In this document: positions 16,664 through 23,918 of the stretch, one piece after another
How the letters are laid out: each line of letters begins with the position of its first letter
Numbering within the stretch: position 1 is the stretch's first letter
Source of the DNA: a virus
Virus record (IMG/VR): IMGVR_UViG_3300006854_000011
Span: 1 to 46,859 of that record
DNA length: 46,859 bases
Direction: 5' to 3' (one strand)
The notes under the pieces: model-generated
Database searches by the model: none
Told to the model about the DNA's origin: nothing
What the model saw: only the letters and a program-made list of their open reading frames with translations
Program-made: the position numbers and the translations under genes

Positions 16664-16971
16664 TCCTTCACCGCTAGCACTTGCTTTATCGTCTCCAGCA
16701 CACCAAGCTCACGCACCCTATTCATCACTTGCTTACGCTTCTCACATGCGCTGCAGTGCTTAGGGCGTATAGCTTCTGGAATCAACTTGATTGCTGCTTC
16801 GACAAACTCTCCAAGGGGCACTTGCCGCACGGACAGCTCTTGAGCTAGCTCTCGTTCTGTTTCGTCCTGCGCGGACCCAATCACTTGTTCGCCAGGCTGC
16901 ATACGATAGGGCACGCCTTCTTGCACTTTCCTTACATCGCCATTTTCGTTTCGAAGTAAAATCCACATCAT
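16660..16971 (-). CDS. Hypothetical protein with CxxC motif (103 aa)
   Basis: Starts at ATG 16971 overlapping the stop of the upstream gene (ATGATG) and ends overlapping the fibre start (ATGA). It begins MMWILLRNENGDVRKVQEGV, has basic and acidic helices, and carries CSACEKRKQ as a possible half zinc site. It may assist fibre assembly, but no family is recognised. Confidence 0.7.
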   Translation of the reverse strand: MMWILLRNENGDVRKVQEGVPYRMQPGEQVIGSAQDETERELAQELSVRQVPLGEFVEAAIKLIPEAIRPKHCSACEKRKQVMNRVRELGVLETIKQVLAVKE

Positions 16972-18434
16972 GCCCTCAATGTTATTGACACGGAGACACC
17001 AGAAGCATCCGTGACAGTGATTACGATACCTGCCGTGCTAAGGCCGCAGGGGCTGCAGCTAGCAGCAATCATAGGAGCTGTGCGCTTATCGCAGGCCGTG
17101 CCTCCAGACACTGGAGCAAGAGCAGCTAAAGCTGCGGCTGCGGAGCCGTAGCAAATCGTGCTGCCAGAACATGCTCCTCCAGAGGCTATGCAAGAAGAGC
17201 AGCCTCCACACGTGCCGTTTATACAGGGGCCGTCTGTGGCTCCGGCATTACAACCTGGGGGGTTGCCTATTAGATCAGCTTCGTTATTGTCGATAAGCTG
17301 GTCGTTACAGCCATAGTTGGACCACACTTGAGCGTTAAAAGGCCCGCAGACAGGTCCACAGTTTGGGCTGCTGTTGAAGCAGTAGCAAAAGTTCTTGATG
17401 GCCGCGTAAGCTGTGCCCAACACGCCGCTTCCGCTGTTTGTTGGAGGCACCACATTCACTACTGGATTGCGATTCAGCCGATTAGTGGTGATCGTGTCGT
17501 GAGTGGCCCCTCCGGCAGCATCCTCAAACTTCACGGAGCCTGTGTGTGAAAACACATAAGGCCCCACCCCACCACACACTTTAATCTGCAGACGCTTGCT
17601 TGTCTTACAGGACATTGAGCAATCAGTGCTGCAACATTTAAGGGTGAGCTGGTTGTTCTCTCCCGGCACGCACTCGCAAGCTGTGCCTCCGGCTCCTGCT
17701 CCAGAGCCACGTCCGGCCTGCAGCTTATTCTTCGGCAAACCACGCTCGCTGCTCCCGCTGCCGAGGGCTCCTCCCCCATTTCCCAAATGCATTGTCTTGC
17801 CCTTTGTGCCTCCAGAGATGGGAGCCTCGTTGCACTCATCACCAGTGAATCCCCATCCGGCAGGAAAGCCACATATCTGTCGTGTCTGAGAAGGAGGCAC
17901 GAAGATAGCAATAATGGGATCTGCATCGCCGCAGTGGTTTATGCTAAAAGTGTTGATGTCTTGATCTGCCACGACAAGGAAGCTATTGCAGCTGTCTCGG
18001 CAATCTATCGTCACCCGGCCAGCATCAGGACACACCACACACACTTCCGGCAATTGCACATCTCCAAGGGCAGCTTCTACCCTGTCAGCCATCTCATTTA
18101 GCTTAGAGGTCGGATCTTCCATGCCGCTGTCAAAGCGAGGCAAGGCGAAGGTCTTCTGATTGCTGCCGTCCGCGCAAGCCATTGTGTATGCCTGCACCAC
18201 GGAAGAAAACGTGCTGCCGTTGTCATCTGACAGCTTGTAGTAGTAGAGGGTATTGGCAGCAAGCCCTGTGTCCGTGTATGACGTGGTGGTGCCGATGAAT
18301 GACGCAATCTTTGTGTAACTAGAGTTGTCCGTGCTTCTGTAGATGCCAAGAGTGCTGGAGCCAGCATAGGTCCAATAGATGATTATGCTGGTCATGCTCT
18401 GCGCTTCGCAGCGCACGCTTGTAGGGGCTGCCAT
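16968..18434 (-). CDS. Cysteine-rich virion protein with N-terminal fibronectin type III domain
   Basis: 488 aa with about 31 cysteines, far above its neighbours. Residues 1-95 form an FN3-like domain (SIIIYWTYAGSSTLGIYRS, TSYTDTGLAANTLYYYKLS). The rest is Gly/Ser/Asn/Cys-rich, with clusters such as CCSTDCSMSC, CYCFNSSPNCGPVCG and CGGCSSCIASGGAC. FN3 modules occur in phage tail and adhesion proteins. Disulfide-rich folds need oxidation, so the protein may mature after lysis or bind metals. It lies between the gp10-like protein and the fibre, so a tail-tip role is inferred. Confidence 0.8.
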   Translation of the reverse strand: MAAPTSVRCEAQSMTSIIIYWTYAGSSTLGIYRSTDNSSYTKIASFIGTTTSYTDTGLAANTLYYYKLSDDNGSTFSSVVQAYTMACADGSNQKTFALPRFDSGMEDPTSKLNEMADRVEAALGDVQLPEVCVVCPDAGRVTIDCRDSCNSFLVVADQDINTFSINHCGDADPIIAIFVPPSQTRQICGFPAGWGFTGDECNEAPISGGTKGKTMHLGNGGGALGSGSSERGLPKNKLQAGRGSGAGAGGTACECVPGENNQLTLKCCSTDCSMSCKTSKRLQIKVCGGVGPYVFSHTGSVKFEDAAGGATHDTITTNRLNRNPVVNVVPPTNSGSGVLGTAYAAIKNFCYCFNSSPNCGPVCGPFNAQVWSNYGCNDQLIDNNEADLIGNPPGCNAGATDGPCINGTCGGCSSCIASGGACSGSTICYGSAAAALAALAPVSGGTACDKRTAPMIAASCSPCGLSTAGIVITVTDASGVSVSITLRA

Positions 18435-19972
18435 TATGCCTCCGTGGTAGCCGGTGACCTGTTCACGTCTCTCTTGGTTTCTTCAGGAAGGAAGTGCATC
18501 CAGCCCGCGTGCAACGTAGGATTCTCAGTGGTGCTAGGAAAGAACTCGATGCGAAGATTGAACCACTCTCCTTCCATCATGGGCACATCGTAACGGATAG
18601 CTACAAATTCATCATTCGGCTTTTGAGACTGCAGCTTGTATATCTTACGGAAGCGAAACTCATTCCTGTTGTCCACAGCAATGCTTATGCCTACGTGGGC
18701 ATAGCTGCTCTTCTTAAATAGCAGCGTGGCTCCTGTAAACTTGCTGGCCACCTGCACTTGCCTGCCCTCGTTGCTGTTCGTATACTGCTGCCAGTCGGTG
18801 TCGTAGTAGCGGCTCACAGATGTACTTGCTGAGGCTGATGTTTCGTCGTTCTTTACGCTGTTGCTGTCCAACGTGAAAGGCTTTGTGGTGGTGTGACCAA
18901 TGATGCTTTCTGTTGCCGTCTTCGTGTGCTTGATTGTCTCCACAGCAGAGAAGGCGTGAGAAGCATACGTGCTATATGAAAACTCTCCCGTGCGAAAATT
19001 GTATTGGACGCGGCCTGTATTCCCTGAACTGTCCAATGGAAAGAATAAGTTGTATTGTTCCTGGCTCGGCACCACACAGCTGCGGCAGTTTGCCACGGAA
19101 GCTTTGTACAGATTGTTCTGAAGAATGTCGCTTACGTTTGGCGGAAGCGGCAGCACATCATTAGGTGTGGCAATCCAGAGCTGAAAGTCTGTGGCCAGAT
19201 AAATGAAGCCCTTCTCGCCAAGTCCCTGACCTGAGAGAGGAGCTATTGTGCCAGGAGCCCCTTTTGCTAGCTCCTGAGAAAAACGTGTGGGTCCACCTAC
19301 CCAACGTAAGTACACGATGCCATCTTCTTTCACTATCACAGCTGTGCGGCCAAACTGCCCGCCCACCATGATGGCCCCTGTTGTCTCGTTGAAATTCAGT
19401 TCGTTGCCTTCGCAGAGTGTCCAGTCGTTTTGAGGATCTTCGCTGTACCGGCCTTGTCGAGCACTGAAAGTGATGCCATCGTCGGAAACATTCAGGAGAA
19501 TGAGAAAGCCGTAAAAGCTAAGGATGCCCTTGGCCCACGGAGCTGTGCTAATCACGGTGGTGTTGCCACTTCCTGCCCACCAACGCGGACGGTCGTGCCC
19601 TTCGTTCGTGAAGTACAATACATCTCGATAGCTCGCCCATTGAGGCTTATCGCTGCTGGTGCCCGTAAGCACTGTGCCGGTGATATCGCTCCAGGCACCG
19701 AGGTTTGTGCTCTTCTCCACCTTCGTGCTGCCGATACGGAGGAGCGTGGCCGCTAACGTGCTCGGGTCTACATACACGGCCATGCCGGTGACATTCTCCG
19801 AGAGAGCTGTGCTGAAGGTGCTGTCGAAGTCCACCCCTCCTCTGCTCGTCACCTTCCCTTGCCGCACATATACGTTCTTAAGTGAACGAGTGTAGCCGGG
19901 AATAGAGAGAGGCGAGGATTTGTCTAGCCCCTTGAAGCCTTTGATGGGAAGAGCCTGCTCGTTCGAGAGCAT
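18434..19972 (-). CDS. P22 gp10-like packaged-DNA stabilisation / tail hub protein
   Basis: 512 aa, overlapping the next gene by one base. The N-terminal half shows beta-propeller-like repeats (GYTRSLKNVYVRQGKVTSRG, SGNTTVISTAPWAKGILSF, GQFGRTAVIVKEDGIVYL), as in the gp10 family that plugs the portal after packaging. The C-terminal third (VASKFTGATLLFKK, GEWFNLRIEFFP) resembles a lectin-like beta sandwich. Together with the P22-like portal and adaptor this supports a podovirus tail. The propeller assignment is by pattern only. Confidence 0.75.
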   Translation of the reverse strand: MLSNEQALPIKGFKGLDKSSPLSIPGYTRSLKNVYVRQGKVTSRGGVDFDSTFSTALSENVTGMAVYVDPSTLAATLLRIGSTKVEKSTNLGAWSDITGTVLTGTSSDKPQWASYRDVLYFTNEGHDRPRWWAGSGNTTVISTAPWAKGILSFYGFLILLNVSDDGITFSARQGRYSEDPQNDWTLCEGNELNFNETTGAIMVGGQFGRTAVIVKEDGIVYLRWVGGPTRFSQELAKGAPGTIAPLSGQGLGEKGFIYLATDFQLWIATPNDVLPLPPNVSDILQNNLYKASVANCRSCVVPSQEQYNLFFPLDSSGNTGRVQYNFRTGEFSYSTYASHAFSAVETIKHTKTATESIIGHTTTKPFTLDSNSVKNDETSASASTSVSRYYDTDWQQYTNSNEGRQVQVASKFTGATLLFKKSSYAHVGISIAVDNRNEFRFRKIYKLQSQKPNDEFVAIRYDVPMMEGEWFNLRIEFFPSTTENPTLHAGWMHFLPEETKRDVNRSPATTEA

Positions 19973-19973
19973 G

Positions 19974-20294
19974 TTATCTGTACACTCCAGCCGCTGTGAC
20001 GTTCAAAAGTTTCACCATCCTTTGAGGCGTGGTATCCGAAGCGGCCACTGTCACCTGCACAATGTAAGATGCTTCCGTTGTTCCGGTGTAGAGCGTAACT
20101 GTGACGGTCGTGCTGGAGATGCTCTTCGCCTTGAACACTGTGGCTGTAGCATCCGTGCCATCCGCCTTTGTAACAAGCACAGATGCAGTCGTAACAGTCG
20201 TGTTCTCGGGGATGACACCATCAAAGTTAAAAGCTTCATTGAATTGTTCCCCCGTAAACTTCTCAAGGACGCTTTGATAAAGTAGATCAGCCAT
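19974..20294 (-). CDS. Small beta-rich structural protein (106 aa)
   Basis: Begins MADLLYQSVLEKFTGEQFNE and contains Ser/Thr/Val-rich strands (STTVTVTLYTGTTEASYIVQ). It is probably an all-beta virion protein. It sits between the adaptor and the gp10-like protein, where small tail components or decoration proteins occur. No family was recognised. Confidence 0.7.
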   Translation of the reverse strand: MADLLYQSVLEKFTGEQFNEAFNFDGVIPENTTVTTASVLVTKADGTDATATVFKAKSISSTTVTVTLYTGTTEASYIVQVTVAASDTTPQRMVKLLNVTAAGVYR

Positions 20295-20303
20295 GTTAAT
20301 GCC

Positions 20304-21188
20304 TTAAAAAAACTTGCCCTTGTTGTGGAATGTGTTCGTGTTAGGCCGCGTGCTTGGAAAGATGTCCGCAGTGATTGTAGCCAAATCGTTCTTCAGCTCT
20401 TGTCGCCTGTCCATGCCGAGGTCGTATTCGGGGGCGAGACGAATCGCCAGCTTGTAGATGAAATAGTCTTCCCACCCGAGAGGAAAGTCTGGATTGTCAT
20501 ACTGGCTGTCGAAGTCGTACAGAGGTCTGCGAAAGTGCACAACGAGAAGATCGCCGTTTGTGTATGCCGTGGCCGTTACCCAAGTGTCCGCTTGCTCTGG
20601 AGCCGAGGTGCCTGCCCGCCAAAAGATTTTCCAGCTGGCTCCGCTTCCCGGCTTGTTCTCGGAGCTACTTGTGTGCTTCAGCACACACGTGTACAGCACG
20701 CCGCCTTGGTAGACAGTGCTGCCGGATGTGACAGAAGCTGGAGCAGGCCAAATGTATAGAGTTTGATCGCTGAGCAGACGAGAACGCTTGAGATACACAC
20801 GCTCGGGAGAGCCAGTGTCAGCTTTAATGACCAGCTGGTTATACTCCTCAGACTTAATGATGCGGAGAGGGTCGCTGTCGTCGCCATTCAGATTGCGAAC
20901 GACAACAGTGACAAGTTCGCGGATTGCAGGAAGGTTTTGACTCTCGCCAAAGATGTACCGCTTCGCCACAAGAGGAAGGTACACAACGTCCAGAGCCCAC
21001 AAACTCTTTGCCAAGTCTGTTTGCTTTAGATCCTCTGTGCGGACGATGTTGTTCAGAGCCCTTATGGCGTCACGAAGCCGGTGTATTGGGGGATTGCCGT
21101 CTTCCGGCCACGCTCGGCATTTACGGAGAGCCGAAGCGATTATTTCGTTCCGCGTTAAGGCATGATCAGCAGTGCTGCCAACGCTCAT
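20304..21188 (-). CDS. P22 gp4-like head-tail adaptor with carbohydrate-binding-like insert
   Basis: 294 aa. The N-terminus (ALRKCRAWPEDGNPPIHRLRDAIRALN) and C-terminus (FRRPLYDFDSQYDNPDFPLGWEDY) match the P22 gp4/T7 gp11 type adaptor that docks below the portal. Residues about 157-212 interrupt the fold after LYIWPAP with a segment (GGVLYTCVLKHTSSS...PGSGASWKIFWRAG) like a small CBM5/12-type module. Adaptors usually lack it, so it may project from the virion and bind glycans. Confidence 0.8.
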   Translation of the reverse strand: MSVGSTADHALTRNEIIASALRKCRAWPEDGNPPIHRLRDAIRALNNIVRTEDLKQTDLAKSLWALDVVYLPLVAKRYIFGESQNLPAIRELVTVVVRNLNGDDSDPLRIIKSEEYNQLVIKADTGSPERVYLKRSRLLSDQTLYIWPAPASVTSGSTVYQGGVLYTCVLKHTSSSENKPGSGASWKIFWRAGTSAPEQADTWVTATAYTNGDLLVVHFRRPLYDFDSQYDNPDFPLGWEDYFIYKLAIRLAPEYDLGMDRRQELKNDLATITADIFPSTRPNTNTFHNKGKFF

Positions 21189-21197
21189 TGTGGTTCC

Positions 21198-21566
21198 TTA
21201 TGTGTAGAGAAGGGTGAGAACAACGCTCGAGGACGGATTGCTCGTTCCAGCCGTACCGCCTGCCGTCACTGTGGCCTCAGTGAGTCCTGTGTCGAACGCG
21301 ATTGTCTCAGGCAGGATGATCGTCAGCTTGGTGCTCGCAGGCACCTTGAAGATCCAATCGGGAGCTGTAGTACCCACTGTGACGGAGCCAGAAGCCGCGT
21401 CGTAGAGCTTCACAAAGGAAGCTGCCACGTTCGCGCTGTTATCTATAATGAGGGCGTACAGATTACCCGAGCTGCCCTTCACGCCACTCTTTGTGGCATT
21501 GCTGGCGGTGTTCTTATAACGAAGCAGCCCACTAGGGGCATCAAAATCTACTTGTGATATTGCCAT
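21198..21566 (-). CDS. Hypothetical beta-rich virion protein
   Basis: The ATG at 21566 overlaps the endolysin stop (TAATG) with an AGGAG site about 11 bases upstream; 122 aa. The sequence is Ser/Thr/Ala-rich (YDAASGSVTVGTTAPDWIFK, TEATVTAGGTAGTSNPSSS) and beta-rich, typical of a decoration or tail-associated protein. No named family. Confidence 0.7.
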   Translation of the reverse strand: MAISQVDFDAPSGLLRYKNTASNATKSGVKGSSGNLYALIIDNSANVAASFVKLYDAASGSVTVGTTAPDWIFKVPASTKLTIILPETIAFDTGLTEATVTAGGTAGTSNPSSSVVLTLLYT

Positions 21567-21997
21567 TACTGCCATTCTCCTGTTTCGATTTGCTTTGATA
21601 TTCTTCGGGCTCGAGCACCAACTTGAGAATGCCAAAGACCAATAAGCACTTCTTGTGATGCCTCAACAAATTTCCCTTCGGCCATAAGCGCAAGAGTTTT
21701 GGGATTCTTTATAAGCAGCCGGGGCACTCCCATGTTATAAGCCATGTTCATCAGGGCTCCCAAACGCGCTTCGTCTAATCGGCTCGCCCACGGACAACGC
21801 TGCAACAGCTCCTTCAGGTAATTGTTCCACCGAAGATTAAAGATAAGTTCTATCTCTTCTAAGGAGAACCCTTCCTTCAGATTGAAACCAATTCCGATCG
21901 TGGGGATGTTAAGCGTGTCATAATAGATCGTCAGCTTCACATCCTCATCGCGCTTAAGCTGCTTCTCGGATTCGGCGTAGAGGTTTTTAATTTCCAT
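21566..21997 (-). CDS. T4-type lysozyme endolysin (glycoside hydrolase family 24)
   Basis: Peptidoglycan muramidase. The catalytic E...D...T triad lies in DEDVKLTIYYDTLNIPTIGI, followed by a GFNL segment. MNMAYNMGVPRL and the C-terminal WHSQVGARARRISKQI are also characteristic of phage lysozymes. 143 aa from ATG 21997; a GTG nine bases earlier is less likely. No signal or anchor is visible, so a holin is needed to release it. The gene lies among tail genes and is well separated from the spanin cassette at 29.7-30.5 kb. Confidence 0.93.
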   Translation of the reverse strand: MEIKNLYAESEKQLKRDEDVKLTIYYDTLNIPTIGIGFNLKEGFSLEEIELIFNLRWNNYLKELLQRCPWASRLDEARLGALMNMAYNMGVPRLLIKNPKTLALMAEGKFVEASQEVLIGLWHSQVGARARRISKQIETGEWQ

Positions 21998-21998
21998 G

Positions 21999-22334
21999 TT
22001 ACGCACTCGCAGGAATCACGGTGGCCTTCTGGTCGCAGTAGACGTATATCTTGCCGTGCGTGAGAGTGCTGATGATCAAACCCTTCACTTGGAACGAGGG
22101 CACGAAATCAGTGTAGTCTTGTGGATACGTAGGCACTCCCGTGCCGGTGGCCGTGATGCGTGCTTCCCAAATCACCTTTCCCGCCGAGTCTTTCACTACA
22201 GCTTGGTCGCCGTCTGCAATGTCGTTGTTATAGTCCACCCATCGAATGTTGGTGATGGTGAGGTAGGAACTGACGGCCACTGTAGCAGCTGCGGTGTCGA
22301 AGATGAGAGGATTCTGGTCAATTAAGTTGGACAT
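21999..22334 (-). CDS. Hypothetical beta-rich protein after the sugar cassette (111 aa)
   Basis: The start overlaps the cytidylyltransferase gene by 17 bases. Begins MSNLIDQNPLIFDTAAATVA. Beta strands are inferred (SSYLTITNIRWVDYNNDIAD, SAGKVIWEARITATGTG) and it ends in PASA. It could be a small virion or head-decoration protein. It is not obviously part of sugar synthesis. Confidence 0.7.
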   Translation of the reverse strand: MSNLIDQNPLIFDTAAATVAVSSYLTITNIRWVDYNNDIADGDQAVVKDSAGKVIWEARITATGTGVPTYPQDYTDFVPSFQVKGLIISTLTHGKIYVYCDQKATVIPASA

Positions 22335-23028
22335 TTCGTTCTCCTAAATATTTGATAACGTCTCTTGCGTTGAAGTTGGGATGCAGAGTTTCGTAAATTT
22401 CTTTCGTGAGAGCAAAGTCTTCAGCAGTGTCTACCGATAAGCTTAGCCCAGGGGCTCGAATATCTTCAGGACACTGCAGGGTCCGCACTCTCGCATTCTC
22501 AAAGGCCCACTTGTGGGGATGCTCTCGTAGATCCTTGCGGGTGAGGCTTCTATCAAGCCACTGCAGAAACCTCACATCATAAACCTCAGCACCAAAGCCT
22601 GCCGGATAACCATTTCCCAAAACGTCACGATCAAGGTTAGTGGTGAGAAAGTTCCAAACCCCAGGATCATAACTGTGATAAGAAACGATTCGCTCAACTT
22701 CATCACGATCGGTGAACGTGTTATCCCCAGGAATCCGCACCACAACATCAGCGTCCATAATGTCAGCCCCAATGCTAAATCTGTGTACGACATCTTCAGG
22801 ATCGCCTCGGTAGTCTAAAGTTTCGATGCCCAAGTCTCGGGCTGCGCCAAGCTGAATGCCGCCGTTGCTTTCGTGCGGGATGGCCAGGAGAATGTCGTGG
22901 AAGCAACGCATTTTCTTGATGCGGGAGAGCACGTGCCAAATCTGCGGCTTTCCGAGGATGAGCATCCCGTTCTTGCCAGGGAGCCGACAGTTGCCCATTC
23001 GGGCTTGGACAATGCACACCGTCCTCAT
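22318..23028 (-). CDS. SpsF/NeuA-like cytidylyltransferase (nucleotide-sugar activation)
   Basis: 236 aa. The N-terminal signature IVQARMGNCRLPGKN is the CTP-binding loop of the acylneuraminate/SpsF cytidylyltransferase superfamily, with the usual STRLPGK read as NCRLPGK. VVRIPGDNTFTDRDEV matches the conserved GDxPF.D metal site. Such enzymes activate a nonulosonic acid or related sugar with CTP. The ATG overlaps the NeuB stop (ATGA), so the two are coupled, supporting one pathway. The exact sugar is not determined. Confidence 0.85.
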   Translation of the reverse strand: MRTVCIVQARMGNCRLPGKNGMLILGKPQIWHVLSRIKKMRCFHDILLAIPHESNGGIQLGAARDLGIETLDYRGDPEDVVHRFSIGADIMDADVVVRIPGDNTFTDRDEVERIVSYHSYDPGVWNFLTTNLDRDVLGNGYPAGFGAEVYDVRFLQWLDRSLTRKDLREHPHKWAFENARVRTLQCPEDIRAPGLSLSVDTAEDFALTKEIYETLHPNFNARDVIKYLGERNVQLN

Positions 23029-23918
23029 TTTAGGGGCTCCTGCTGTGCGCCGGTTAGGTTATTCTGTTTGCCCCGTAGCCTCTCTATGTCTTTCTTCTCG
23101 CACTCCTGCACTCGTATCTCGTCAGATCCTCTGGCCTGCTCGAAGGCGCGGATCTCGCGCACAAGGAGCTGGAGGCCGTGAGGTTCCACACTGGCCGCTT
23201 GATCAGAACCTTTCATGCTCCGGTCCAAGGTGATGTGCCTCTCGACAACCCTAGCCCCCATAGCCACAGCACAGAGAGTAGTCCACAATCCTGATTCATG
23301 TCCGCTGTAGCCGATCGCGGCTTCAGGGAAATTGTAGTGGAGCGTGTGAAGTCTCCGTAGATGCAAATCTTCGATCTTCGCGGGATATGTGCTCGTGCAG
23401 ACGAGCATGGCTATCTCGTCTGTGCCTCGGCTGAGAATGCTGTACGCCTGGTGAATCTCTTTCAACGTGCTCATGCCGGTGCTCATCACCACTGGCTTCT
23501 TAAAGCTGGCAATGCATCTAAGCAGCTCGGGGTTCGTCACAGAGGCCGAAGCCACTTTGATGAACGGAGCACCGAGAGCGTCTAGCTTGTGAGAAGCGTT
23601 GATGTCCCAAGGAGAGGCCGAAAAGAGGATGTTCCGCTTCTCGCAATGCGCAACTATCTCCTGGTAATCTTGCGGAGACAGCTCGATGCGCTGTCTATAT
23701 GCAAGATAGGTCATTCTCTCTCCCCAGGGCGTGTCGCGCTCCACGTCCCATAGCTCGGGCGGAAGGCTCATGTGTGGTGTGCGGATCTGAAACTTAGCTG
23801 CGTCACAGCCTGCACCAGCGGCCACATCAATCAGCTGCTTGGCAATGTCTACGCTGCCGTTGTGGTTTATGCCGATCTCCGCGATGATGAAGGTGTGGTT
23901 TTTAGGAAACTGAAACAT
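23025..23918 (-). CDS. neuB: NeuB-like nonulosonic acid synthase lacking the SAF domain
   Basis: Condenses phosphoenolpyruvate with a hexose derivative (ManNAc type) to a nine-carbon sialic-type acid. TIM-barrel motifs are clear: IIAEIGINHNGS (11-22), KFQ (42-44), STGMST (146-151), IGYSGHESG (202-210), VVERHITLD (224-232) and KGSDQAASVEP (236-246). At 297 aa it stops about where the C-terminal antifreeze-like (SAF) domain should begin; family members are usually near 340-350 aa. In known NeuB dimers the SAF domain closes over the partner's active site, so its loss is notable. The preceding methyltransferase/DUF115 gene overlaps it by 17 bases. Confidence 0.9.
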   Translation of the reverse strand: MFQFPKNHTFIIAEIGINHNGSVDIAKQLIDVAAGAGCDAAKFQIRTPHMSLPPELWDVERDTPWGERMTYLAYRQRIELSPQDYQEIVAHCEKRNILFSASPWDINASHKLDALGAPFIKVASASVTNPELLRCIASFKKPVVMSTGMSTLKEIHQAYSILSRGTDEIAMLVCTSTYPAKIEDLHLRRLHTLHYNFPEAAIGYSGHESGLWTTLCAVAMGARVVERHITLDRSMKGSDQAASVEPHGLQLLVREIRAFEQARGSDEIRVQECEKKDIERLRGKQNNLTGAQQEPLK

